From Variovorax paradoxus NBRC 15149 (GTDB taxonomy: Bacteria > Pseudomonadota > Gammaproteobacteria > Burkholderiales > Burkholderiaceae_C), in contig NZ_BCUT01000007.1 of NCBI RefSeq assembly GCF_001591365.1, positions 310,001 to 374,000 of the forward strand: a stretch of DNA of 64,000 nt, given 5' to 3'. This document shows, one piece after another, positions 16,467 to 24,078 of the stretch; position 1 is the stretch's first letter; the number at the start of each line of letters is the position of its first letter. Under the pieces are notes generated by a model that did not search any database, was not told the DNA's origin, and saw only the letters and a list, made by a program, of their open reading frames with translations. A program made the translations under genes and the position numbers.

Positions 16467-17288
16467 TTGAATGCAGGAGTTGCGTCCCCCGCCCAGCCTT
16501 CAATGCACGATGGCACCGAGCCGATCTACGCGCTGTGGGACAAGCTCGCGAACTACCCCGTCTGCGATGGCGATGAAGCACTCGAGCACCTGCTCTGCAG
16601 CCTCTGCTCGATCTTTGGCGCGCACAACGCACTCTGGTCGGTGGTCGTGCGGCTGCCGAGCCCCGCGCTGGGCGACGCCCTGAACGGCTGGCGTCCTCTC
16701 TTCGTCCGGCTCCTGCGGCCTTTGCCGCCGATGGCCGCTTCGGTCCAGGAGCAGTTCGACTCCTTGTGGTCGCCGTCCGTCGACCTCTCGCAGATCCTTG
16801 CCGTGGCCGGCGAGGAACCGTTCCGCACCCAGCTCCTGTTCGAAGCGCTGCCTCCTGAATGGTTCAGCGGTCCGCACTACCAGCGCCACTACCTGGCCAT
16901 CGGACACGCGGACAGCATGTCGATGCGCTGCGCGATCAACGACGATGTGCGGGTGCACCTTTTCATTTTCCGAAGCACGGAAGCTCCCCGGTTCTCATCG
17001 GCGGACAAGAATCCTTTCGGCCTGGCGCTTCGCGGGCTGCGCTGGTTCTATCGCCAGCAATTGCTCAGCCACGGGCTCCTCATCGCGAACGCGCCGCTCA
17101 CCGCCACGGAGCGCAGGGTCCTGCTGGGATTGCTCGAGGGCAAGGCGGAGAAAGCGATTGCCGCCATCCTGGGCCAAAGCCCGAATACGACGCACATCCA
17201 CGTGAAGTCGATCTATGCCAAGTTTGGCGTCCACAACCGGGCGGCGCTGACCTCGCTCTGGCTCGGGCGCCTGCCCGAAGCCCGCTGA
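16467..17288 (+). CDS. LuxR-type transcriptional regulator
   Basis: 273 residues from a TTG start at 16467, which has an AGGTG site at 16457-16461; an ATG at 16503 would remove 12 residues but lacks a ribosome site. The C-terminal helix-turn-helix is clear: LTATERRVLLGLLEGKAEKAIAAILGQSPNTTHIHVKSIYAKFGVHNRAALTSLWL. The N-terminal 200 residues are soluble and not recognised, and contain no receiver domain. The protein resembles in layout its divergent neighbour at 15177-16334 but the two are not obviously recent duplicates. Target genes are unknown; the DUF3563-type gene follows after 140 bases. Confidence 0.8.
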   Translation: MNAGVASPAQPSMHDGTEPIYALWDKLANYPVCDGDEALEHLLCSLCSIFGAHNALWSVVVRLPSPALGDALNGWRPLFVRLLRPLPPMAASVQEQFDSLWSPSVDLSQILAVAGEEPFRTQLLFEALPPEWFSGPHYQRHYLAIGHADSMSMRCAINDDVRVHLFIFRSTEAPRFSSADKNPFGLALRGLRWFYRQQLLSHGLLIANAPLTATERRVLLGLLEGKAEKAIAAILGQSPNTTHIHVKSIYAKFGVHNRAALTSLWLGRLPEAR

Positions 17289-17428
17289 CCGAACATCGAT
17301 CGATGGCGCGGCCATCCCGCGCGTCATTGTTTCCGATGACTCCTTGAGCGCGCGGTCTCCCTAGGCTCGGGGCCTCACCGTTCCGCCTGGGAAGACCTCA
17401 CTCGCGGTTCCAACTTGAGGAGTTCACC

Positions 17429-17671
17429 GTGAACATGAGCCCGATCCTCCCGCTCCCGCTGCCGGCCGACGCAGCCAAGGTGCCCAGCCCGTCCATGCAC
17501 GGCACTTTCAAGCGTGCCATCTCCGCTCTTGTGCGGCGCGGCGCTGCCGAAACGGCCGACCCGCGGGAACGCTACCTCGCGCAATCGGCCAATCCTGAAG
17601 ATCTCGAGAACCGCATGCGTGAATGGGAGGCGTACGAAGCCCGCCTGCGACGCCTTCCCCCCGCACTGTGA
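17429..17671 (+). CDS. DUF3563-like small protein
   Basis: 80 residues from a GTG start with a GAGGAG site 6 bases ahead (17417-17422). The diagnostic part is the C-terminus, RERYLAQSANPEDLENRMREWE, which fits the short DUF3563 family found in Burkholderiales. There is no signal peptide or membrane helix; the N-terminus is proline-rich. The function is unknown. The same bases read in another frame contribute to a longer open frame, but the ribosome site and family match favour this one. Confidence 0.7.
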   Translation: MNMSPILPLPLPADAAKVPSPSMHGTFKRAISALVRRGAAETADPRERYLAQSANPEDLENRMREWEAYEARLRRLPPAL

Positions 17672-17747
17672 GGGGTTCCCGTCCTTCGATTCCCTGATGG
17701 GAATGCCTGCGGCTACAGTCGATGCAACGCCTTCAAGGAGCATCGGC

Positions 17748-18578
17748 TTGACCCACGACAACACCCTCTCGCGCCTGCCCACGTATTTCATCTCGCACGG
17801 CGGCGGTCCCTGGCCCTGGATGAAGAAGGAAATGGGCCCCACCTATGACCAGCTGGCCGCCGCGCTGGCCGACATGCCGCGCCAGATCGGCCGCACGCCG
17901 GACGCCATCCTCATGGTGTCGGCCCATTGGGAGGCGCCGGTCTTCACGGTGCAGGGCAACCCGCGGCCGCCGATGATCTACGACTACGGCGGCTTTCCCG
18001 CCCACACCTATGAAGTGCGCTACGACGCACCGGGCTCGCCCGAACTGGCCCAGCGCGTGCAGTCGCTGCTCGAGGCGGCCGGGCTGCCCGCGGCCATCGA
18101 CCCGGAGCGCGGCTTCGACCACGGCATGTTCTCGCCCATGAAGGCGATGTACCCCGATGCCGGCGTGCCGGTGGTGCAGCTGTCGCTCAAGCGCGGGCTC
18201 GATCCGGCGGAGCACCTGGCGCTCGGCCGCGCGCTTGCGCCGCTGCGCGACGAGAACGTGCTCATCGTGGGCAGCGGCCTGAGCTATCACAACCTGCGCA
18301 ACTTCGGCCCGCAGGCGCATGGCGTGTCCCAGGCCTTCGGCGACTGGCTCGACCACACGGCCGTGCAGTCGCCGCCGCAGGAGCGCGTGCAGCGCCTCGC
18401 GGACTGGGCTGCGGCCCCTTCGGCGCGCATGGCGCACCCGCGCGAGGAGCACCTGATCCCGCTGATGGTGGCGGTCGGCGCGGCCGAGCAGGAGCCGGGC
18501 GAGCGCGTCTATCACGAAGACGCGTTCATGGGCGGGCTGGTGGTGTCGAGCTACCGCTTCGGCGCTGGCGCCAGCTGA
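17748..18578 (+). CDS. DODA-type extradiol dioxygenase-like protein (YgiD-like)
   Basis: 276 residues. Zinc or iron ligands typical of the class III extradiol/LigB fold are present: His17 in YFISHGGG, His60 in SAHWEAP, a distal FDHGMFSPMKAMYPDA segment and a final YHNLRNFG region. The family opens aromatic catechol rings, and the YgiD branch acts on L-DOPA in vitro; the natural substrate is unknown. The start is taken as TTG at 17748 because AAGGAG lies 7 bases ahead (17735-17740); an ATG at 17697 has no ribosome site. An alpha/beta hydrolase follows on the same strand after 28 bases, which would fit a ring-cleavage pair, but this is only inferred. Confidence 0.85.
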   Translation: MTHDNTLSRLPTYFISHGGGPWPWMKKEMGPTYDQLAAALADMPRQIGRTPDAILMVSAHWEAPVFTVQGNPRPPMIYDYGGFPAHTYEVRYDAPGSPELAQRVQSLLEAAGLPAAIDPERGFDHGMFSPMKAMYPDAGVPVVQLSLKRGLDPAEHLALGRALAPLRDENVLIVGSGLSYHNLRNFGPQAHGVSQAFGDWLDHTAVQSPPQERVQRLADWAAAPSARMAHPREEHLIPLMVAVGAAEQEPGERVYHEDAFMGGLVVSSYRFGAGAS

Positions 18579-18606
18579 AAAGGCGGCGCGTTGGCAGAAT
18601 CGGGTG

Positions 18607-19479
18607 ATGCCTTCCATTCCCGATCCAGATCTCAATACAGAAGCCCGCCTCTTGATCGAACGCATCGCCGCGCGCGGCACGCGCCATGACGTGGTGCACG
18701 GCGGCGTCCGCGTTGCTTGGCGCCGCTTCGGCGATGAGAACATCCATGCGCCGCTGGTGCTGCTGCACGGCGGCCATGGCAGCTGGATGCATTGGCTGCG
18801 CAACGTCGAGGCGCTCTCGTCCGGGCGCACGCTGTGGCTGCCCGACATGCCCGGCTTCAACGATTCCGATGCGCCGCCACGCGCCGCGCCCGGCGAAGAT
18901 CCGCTCGGCCCGCTGCTCGATGCGCTGGGTGGATCGCTCGACCAACTGATCGGCGCGGGCACGCCCATCGACCTGGGCGGCTTCTCCTTCGGCGGGCTCA
19001 CCGCCGCGCGCTTCGCGGTGCGGCGCGGTGCCGTCCGGCGCCTCGCGCTCGTGGGCAGCGGCGGCCACGGCACGATGCGGCGCATGGCGGTGGAGATGAT
19101 CAACTGGCGCGCCGCGCCCAATCGCGAGCAGGAACGCGCCGCGCTGCTGCACAACCTAGCCGCGCTCATGCTGCACGACAAGGCCGCGATCGACCCGGTG
19201 GCCTTCGAGATCCACGACATCTCCTGCCACGGCACGCGCTTTCGCAGCAAGGAGGTGTCGCAGGCGGGCGGCCTGCAGGCCGCGCTCGACACGCTGGGCG
19301 GACCTCAGCTGCTGCTCTGGGGCGAGTACGACGTCACCGCCGATCCGCGCCCGCTGGTGGCGCAGCTCACGGCCGGCCATCCGCAGCGTGAAGGCGTGGT
19401 GATCGACGGGGCCGGGCATTGGGCGCAGTACGAGCGCGCCGATGAATTCAACCGGCTGCTGCTGCGCTTCCTGGGCTGA
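18607..19479 (+). CDS. Alpha/beta hydrolase
   Basis: 290 residues of the alpha/beta hydrolase fold. The oxyanion loop LLHGGHGSW is at about 52-60, the nucleophile elbow GFSFGG places Ser127, and the catalytic histidine is in IDGAGHWAQYE near the C-terminus. No signal peptide is seen, so it is cytoplasmic. It lies 28 bases after the dioxygenase-like gene and could hydrolyse a ring-cleavage product, as such enzymes do in meta-cleavage pathways; the sequence does not prove this. A GTG directly before the ATG is an alternative start. It converges on the Bug gene at 19494. Confidence 0.87.
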   Translation: MPSIPDPDLNTEARLLIERIAARGTRHDVVHGGVRVAWRRFGDENIHAPLVLLHGGHGSWMHWLRNVEALSSGRTLWLPDMPGFNDSDAPPRAAPGEDPLGPLLDALGGSLDQLIGAGTPIDLGGFSFGGLTAARFAVRRGAVRRLALVGSGGHGTMRRMAVEMINWRAAPNREQERAALLHNLAALMLHDKAAIDPVAFEIHDISCHGTRFRSKEVSQAGGLQAALDTLGGPQLLLWGEYDVTADPRPLVAQLTAGHPQREGVVIDGAGHWAQYERADEFNRLLLRFLG

Positions 19480-19493
19480 ACCGCGCGGCCTAG

Positions 19494-20510
19494 CTATTGC
19501 TTCGCCAGCCCCAGCTTGCGGATCATGTCGCCCCACTGCTCGTAGGTCGAACGCGTGAGCTCGGCCAGTTGCGCGGGGCTCGACGACTCGGCCTCGTAGG
19601 CGCCCTGGCGGAAGAAGTCGCGCGTGGCGGGCATCGCGAGCACCTGCGCGAGCGCGGCGTTGAGCTTGGCGACCACCGGCGCGGGCATGCGCGCGGGCCC
19701 ATAGAAACCGAGCCAGCTCGGCATGTCGACCCCGCTCACGCCCTGCTCGGTCATGGTGGGCACATCGGGCAGCATCGCGCTGCGCCTGGGCGCCGCCACT
19801 GCGAGCATGCGGACCTTGCCGGTGGCGGTGTTCTGGATCGCGTTGGGCGCGGCGTCGAAGTAGTACTGCACGCGGCCCGCGAGAAAGTCCTTCGCGGCAT
19901 CGGCGCCGCCCTTGTAGGGCACGTGCACCACGTCCAGCCCCGCCTGCTTCGCGAAGGCCTCGCCGTAGATGTGCGAGGAGGTGCCGGTGCCGAAGGAGGC
20001 ATAGCTCATCTTGCCGGGGTTGGCCTTGATGTAGGCCACCAGCTCCTGCACCGTGCGCGCGGGCACGCTCGCATGCACCGTGAGCACCAGCGGCCCGCGC
20101 GCGCCGAGCGAGATGGGCGTCAGGTCCTTGAACGGGTCGTAGCGCACCTGCGCCAGCGTCTGCGGGTTCTGCGCCACCACGGAAGAGGGCGCGTACATCA
20201 TCGTGTAGCCGTCGGGCGCGGCGCGAATCACTTCCTCGGTGGCCAGGATGAAGCTCGCGCCCGGCCGGTTCTCCACGATGACCGGCGTCTGCAGCACTTC
20301 GCCGAGCTTGTTGGCGACGAAGCGCGCCTGTGCATCCGAGGCACCGCCCGCCGCGAGGCCGAGCACGATGCGGATGCTGCGGCCCTTCTCGGGGAAGGCC
20401 GCGGGCCCGGCCGCGAGCGCGCCGCACGGCAGCGCGGCCGCACCGAGAGCGAACACCAGCCACGCGGCCACGCGCCGGCGGCCGACGAAGGAGTGCGGCC
20501 GGGCGTTCAT
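19494..20510 (-). CDS. Bug/TctC-family solute-binding protein (copy 1)
   Basis: 338 residues with an N-terminal export signal (RRRVAAWLVFALGAAALPCGALAAG). The Bug fold is shown by IRIVLGLAAGGASDAQARFVANKLGE, VIVENRPGAS, DGYTMMYAPSS, YDPFKDLTPIS, VPYKGGADA and PSWLGFYGPARMPAPVV. Bug proteins bind small carboxylates in the periplasm and deliver them to tripartite tricarboxylate transporters. No TctA/TctB membrane genes are in the window, so it is an orphan binding protein, as is common in Burkholderiales. Its start overlaps the stop of copy 2 by 4 bases, and the two are near relatives from tandem duplication. Confidence 0.92.
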   Translation of the reverse strand: MNARPHSFVGRRRVAAWLVFALGAAALPCGALAAGPAAFPEKGRSIRIVLGLAAGGASDAQARFVANKLGEVLQTPVIVENRPGASFILATEEVIRAAPDGYTMMYAPSSVVAQNPQTLAQVRYDPFKDLTPISLGARGPLVLTVHASVPARTVQELVAYIKANPGKMSYASFGTGTSSHIYGEAFAKQAGLDVVHVPYKGGADAAKDFLAGRVQYYFDAAPNAIQNTATGKVRMLAVAAPRRSAMLPDVPTMTEQGVSGVDMPSWLGFYGPARMPAPVVAKLNAALAQVLAMPATRDFFRQGAYEAESSSPAQLAELTRSTYEQWGDMIRKLGLAKQ

Positions 20511-21505
20511 TGCTTCGCCAGCCCGACCTGCTGCACCATCGCGCCCCAGCGCTCGTAGGTCGAGCGCGTGACGCCGGCGAACTCCTCGGGCGTGCTGGCC
20601 CCGGCCTCGTAGCCGCCGCTGCGGTAGAACTCGCGCACCTGCGGCATCGCCAGCACCTGCGTGAGCGCCGCGTTGAGCTTTGCGACCACCGGCGCGGGCA
20701 TGTGGGCTGGCCCGTAGAAGCCGAGCCAGCTCGGCAGGTCGAGGCCCGCCAGGCCCTGCTCGGCGAAGGTCGGCACCTCGGGCAGCGCGGCAATGCGCTC
20801 GTTCGCGGCGATCGCAAGGATCTTCACCTTGCCGGTGCCCGAGGTGATGATGGCCGAGGAGGCCGAATCGAACATGTACTGCACGCGGCCGCCGATCAGG
20901 TCCTTGGCCGCGTCCGAACCGCCCTTGTAGGGAATGTGCACCGCGTCGAGGCCGGCTTTCTTCACGAAGGCCTCGCCGTAGATGTGCGACGAGGTGCCCG
21001 CGCCGAACGAGGCGTAGCTCACCTTGCCGGGATTCGCCTTCACGTAGGCGATGAGCTCCTTCACGTTGCGAGCCGGCACGGTGGTGCTCATGGACAGCAC
21101 CAGGGGCCCACGGCCGCCCATCGAGATGGCGGTGAAGTCCTTGAACGGGTCGTAGGGCACCTGCGAGAAGGTGTGCGGGTTCTGCGCCATGGTCGAGGAG
21201 GGCGCATAGAGCAGGGTGTAGCCGTCGGGCAGCGCGCGCGCCACCTCGCTTGCGGCCAGCATGGTGCTGGCGCCGGGCTTGTTGTCGACGATCACGCCGG
21301 TGCCCAGCACCTCGCCGAGCTTCTGCGCCACGATGCGCGCCTGCGCGTCGGTGCCGCCGCCGGCCGTGAAGCCCACCACGATGCGGATCGGCTTGCCGCC
21401 GCGCACCGGAAAGTCTTGCGCCAGCGCCAGGGGCGCCACGCCCAGCAGGGCCGCCGCGCCGAGCGCCGTGCCGAATGCGCGGCGGGTGCCGCAGGGTTTC
21501 TTCAT
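20507..21505 (-). CDS. Bug/TctC-family solute-binding protein (copy 2)
   Basis: 332 residues with a signal peptide (MKKPCGTRRAFGTALGAAALLGVAPLALAQ). The same Bug landmarks as its neighbour are present: RIVVGFTAGGGTDAQARIVAQKLGE, VDNKPGAST, DGYTLLYAPSS, YDPFKDFTAISMG, IPYKGGSDA and SWLGFYGPAHMPAPVV. It is first in a two-gene transcript with copy 1 and is divergent from the FAD oxidoreductase gene; the 166-base region between holds palindromes near both promoters. Uptake of the acid degraded by the neighbouring enzymes is the likely task. Confidence 0.92.
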   Translation of the reverse strand: MKKPCGTRRAFGTALGAAALLGVAPLALAQDFPVRGGKPIRIVVGFTAGGGTDAQARIVAQKLGEVLGTGVIVDNKPGASTMLAASEVARALPDGYTLLYAPSSTMAQNPHTFSQVPYDPFKDFTAISMGGRGPLVLSMSTTVPARNVKELIAYVKANPGKVSYASFGAGTSSHIYGEAFVKKAGLDAVHIPYKGGSDAAKDLIGGRVQYMFDSASSAIITSGTGKVKILAIAANERIAALPEVPTFAEQGLAGLDLPSWLGFYGPAHMPAPVVAKLNAALTQVLAMPQVREFYRSGGYEAGASTPEEFAGVTRSTYERWGAMVQQVGLAKQ

Positions 21506-21537
21506 CGATGTCTCCGTTGGGAATGTTCTTCTTATAT

Positions 21538-21552
21538 TGGTTTAGAAAACCA
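21538..21552. promoter_or_regulatory. Palindrome TGGTTT-AGA-AAACCA in the divergent control region (IclR-like operator)
   Basis: Perfect 6-bp arms with a 3-base centre, 33 bases upstream of the copy 2 Bug start and just upstream of a TATAAG-like -10 on the minus strand. The symmetry and AT-rich arms fit operators of IclR-family proteins; an IclR gene lies downstream at 23192. Confidence 0.5.
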
Positions 21553-21603
21553 TAAAAATCCACATCGACTAGGGAATACCCCGAAGAAATGCCATTTTCA
21601 GAC

Positions 21604-21620
21604 TTTTGTGTTTGACAAAA
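21604..21620. promoter_or_regulatory. Palindrome TTTTGT-GTTTG-ACAAAA over the rightward promoter
   Basis: Perfect 6-bp arms with a 5-base centre, overlapping the TTGACA -35 element of the FAD oxidoreductase promoter. It is a candidate second operator. Confidence 0.5.
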
Positions 21621-21639
21621 TGAACATTGAAATCAAAAT
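21612..21639 (+). promoter_or_regulatory. Probable promoter of the catabolic operon
   Basis: A consensus TTGACA at 21612-21617 is followed after 16 bases by CAAAAT (21634-21639, four of six matches to TATAAT). It lies about 30 bases before the ATG at 21672. Confidence 0.5.
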
Positions 21640-21671
21640 ACGATGCAACAGCCCATCCAAGACACTCATCC

Positions 21672-23123
21672 ATGAAAACTGTCGTCCGCACCGACGAGCG
21701 CATCCTCAGCTCCGACATCTTCGACCGCGACAGCCGCGTCAAGCGGCCTGACCACGGCACCTGGTCCGAGCCCGGCAAGGACATTCCGGTCTACCACCGC
21801 TGCGGCGTGCTGGTGGTGGGCGGCGGGCCGTCGGGCACCGCGGCCGCCGCAGCCGCCGCGCGCGCCGGCGCCGACGTGGCGCTGCTCGAGCGCTACAACC
21901 ACCTGGGCGGGCTTTCCACCGGCGGCCTCGTGATCTGGATCGACCGCATGACCGACTGGGAAGGCCAGCTGGTGATCCGCGGCTTTGCCGAAGAGCTGTT
22001 CGATCGCCTGCCGGCCGATGCCATTGCCGGCCCGTCGCGCGAGGACTGGGGCTCGCAGGACGCCGCCAAGGCCGCCCATTGGTCGCAGCGCACGGCCGCC
22101 TACCACGGCGTGGTCACGTGGTCGCCCACCATCGACCCGGAGCGCCTCAAGCTGCTCTCGCAGGAGATCGTGCTGGAGCGCAAGGTCAAGCTCATCTACC
22201 ACTCGTGGGCCGCGATCCCCATCGTGCAGGACGGCGCGGTGAAAGGCGTGGTGTTCGAGAGCAAGGAAGGCCGCATGGCGATCATGGCCGACGTGGTGGT
22301 CGACGCCACCGGCGACGGCGACCTGTTCGCGCGCGCCGGCGCGGCCTACGTGAACGACATCGAGGAGGCCGACGTGCACCACTGCATGAACACCTCGTGG
22401 CTGTTCGGTGGCGTCGACATGAACCGCTGGATCGAGTTCAAGGCCGGCCAGCCCGAGGCGTTCAGCGCCTTCATGGCGCGCGGGCGCGAAGTGTGCGGCC
22501 TGTTCGAGCGGCCCTTCGTCTCGTGGCGCAACGACGTGGCGCTGTTCATGGGGCCGCGGCAGTCGGGCTATTCGGCGCTCGACGTGGACGACCTCACGGC
22601 CGTCGAAGTGCGCTCGCACCGCGCCATGGCCGCGCACCTGGACTACTTCAAGGCGCATGCGCCGGGCTTCGAGGAGGCCTACCTGATGCTGAGCGCGCCG
22701 CAGATCGGCGTGCGCCATGCGCGGCGCCTCTCCGGCGTGGGCGCGGTGCTGCGCAGCCAGTGGCCCGATGGCGTGGCGCTGGCCGACGAGGTGGGCGTGA
22801 CGCCCGCGGTGTCGCCCAAGTTCCCGAACATCTCCATTCCCTACGGCGCGCTGGTGCCGCAGCAGCTCGACGGCCTGCTGGCCTGCGGGCGCCACATCTC
22901 GTGCGACCGCAACTCGCATGGCTTCATGCGCGAGATTCCGCAGTGCTGGATCACCGGCCAGGCCGCGGGCGTGGCGGCGGCGCTGGCGTCGCGGGGCGGC
23001 ATCGAACCGCGCTTCGTCGACGTGGGTGCGCTGCAGTCGGCGCTGCTCGCGCAGGGCGTGTACCTGCGCGCCGGCGCCGGGCAGGGCGCGCAGGCGCGGG
23101 ACGCGGCCGAAGCCGGGATCTGA
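21672..23123 (+). CDS. FAD-dependent oxidoreductase, PF12831-like
   Basis: 483 residues. The dinucleotide-binding motif VLVVGGGPSGTAAAAAAARAG lies at about 43-63 and is followed by ALLERYNHLGGLSTGG, the hallmark of FAD-dependent oxidoreductases related to the PF12831 family. VVDATGDGDLFARAGA is the second conserved FAD contact, and a late GRHISCDRNSHGFMRE...GQAAGVAAALA segment completes the fold. Members oxidise organic acids or other small molecules, the substrate varying. The ATG at 21672 is preferred to one at 21627, which sits within the predicted promoter. It opens the operon that also carries the regulator and two dehydratases. Confidence 0.85.
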   Translation: MKTVVRTDERILSSDIFDRDSRVKRPDHGTWSEPGKDIPVYHRCGVLVVGGGPSGTAAAAAAARAGADVALLERYNHLGGLSTGGLVIWIDRMTDWEGQLVIRGFAEELFDRLPADAIAGPSREDWGSQDAAKAAHWSQRTAAYHGVVTWSPTIDPERLKLLSQEIVLERKVKLIYHSWAAIPIVQDGAVKGVVFESKEGRMAIMADVVVDATGDGDLFARAGAAYVNDIEEADVHHCMNTSWLFGGVDMNRWIEFKAGQPEAFSAFMARGREVCGLFERPFVSWRNDVALFMGPRQSGYSALDVDDLTAVEVRSHRAMAAHLDYFKAHAPGFEEAYLMLSAPQIGVRHARRLSGVGAVLRSQWPDGVALADEVGVTPAVSPKFPNISIPYGALVPQQLDGLLACGRHISCDRNSHGFMREIPQCWITGQAAGVAAALASRGGIEPRFVDVGALQSALLAQGVYLRAGAGQGAQARDAAEAGI

Positions 23124-23164
23124 ATCGCATGAACTCGGCCGACGCGCTTTCGCCAGCCTCTACA

Positions 23165-23180
23165 TTGCAGAGTCTTGCAA
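23165..23180. promoter_or_regulatory. Short inverted repeat before the IclR gene
   Basis: TTGCA (23165-23169) and TGCAA (23176-23180) with a 6-base centre, 12 bases ahead of the regulator's ATG. It may be an autoregulation site, but it is short. Confidence 0.3.
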
Positions 23181-23191
23181 AGGGTTCCTCC

Positions 23192-24034
23192 ATGTCCACT
23201 GACAAAAACGACAGCTCTCTTTCCGCCGCCGATGCTGCCGACACGCGCGGCGACCGCGCCGACACCGTGAGCGCATTGGAGCGCGGCATCTCGGTGCTGC
23301 GCTGCTTCAGCGAGGCGCGCCCCGTGCTGGGCCATGCCGACATCGCGCGCATGACCGGCATCCCGCGGCCGACCGTCAACCGGCTCGTCGCCACGCTGCT
23401 CTCGCTGGGCATGCTCAAGGCCGCGCAGGTGGCCGACCGCTTCATGCTCGGGCCCGGCGTGGTGTCGCTGTCGCGCGTGTTCCTCGGCAGCCTCGACGTG
23501 CGCGCCGCCGCGCGGCCCAGCATGCAGGCGATGGCCGAGGAGGTGGGCGCCTCGGTCTACCTGGCGATACGCGACGGCATGGAGATGGTGCTGATCGAGG
23601 CCTGCCGGCCGCGCTCGTCGATGCTGTCGGCGCGGCTCGACGTGGGCTCGCGCGCGCCGCTGGCCAACTCGGCGCTGGGCCGCGCCTACCTTTCGGCGCT
23701 GCCCGAGGCGCAGCGCAACCAGCTGGTCGATTCGATGCGCCTCTTGCGCGGTCCCGAGTGGGACAGCATCGCGCCCGGCATGACGCGCGCCATCGGCGAA
23801 GCCCGGCGGCTGGGCTACTGCCTTTCGCTCGGCGAGTTCCACCGCGAGATCAACTCGGTGTCGGTGCCGCTCATCGGCCCCGATGGCGAAGTGATGGCGC
23901 TCAACGGCGGCGGCGCGGCCTTCGTGTTCACCGAGGAGCGCCTGCGCAACGAACTGGCACCGCGCCTGCACGACATCGCGCTCACCATTGCGCGCGACAT
24001 CGGCGGCCATGTGCCGACGCCCCTGCCGGGCTAG
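23192..24034 (+). CDS. IclR-family transcriptional regulator
   Basis: 280 residues. An N-terminal winged helix-turn-helix (ERGISVLRCFSEARPVLGHADIARMTGIPRPTVNRLVATLLSLG) is followed by the IclR effector domain, with VGASVYLAIRDGMEMVLIEACRP, LDVGSRAPLANSALGRAYLSALP and the final SVSVPLIGPDGEVMALNGGG segment. Such regulators sense a carboxylic or aromatic metabolite and control adjacent catabolic genes. The ATG at 23192 has an AAGGG site; an ATG at 23129 would add 21 low-complexity residues. Its place between the oxidoreductase and dehydratases makes it the probable regulator of this operon and of the divergent Bug genes. Confidence 0.92.
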   Translation: MSTDKNDSSLSAADAADTRGDRADTVSALERGISVLRCFSEARPVLGHADIARMTGIPRPTVNRLVATLLSLGMLKAAQVADRFMLGPGVVSLSRVFLGSLDVRAAARPSMQAMAEEVGASVYLAIRDGMEMVLIEACRPRSSMLSARLDVGSRAPLANSALGRAYLSALPEAQRNQLVDSMRLLRGPEWDSIAPGMTRAIGEARRLGYCLSLGEFHREINSVSVPLIGPDGEVMALNGGGAAFVFTEERLRNELAPRLHDIALTIARDIGGHVPTPLPG

Positions 24035-24078
24035 CCCCGGCCGACCCCTACGACATAAAAAAACGGAGACACAGGGCC

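Noticed and set aside
22079..23128. Open frame continuing upstream of the IclR gene inside the oxidoreductase gene
   Set aside because: The oxidoreductase frame carries the FAD motifs; the alternative translation is a frame shadow. The regulator starts at 23192 (or 23129).
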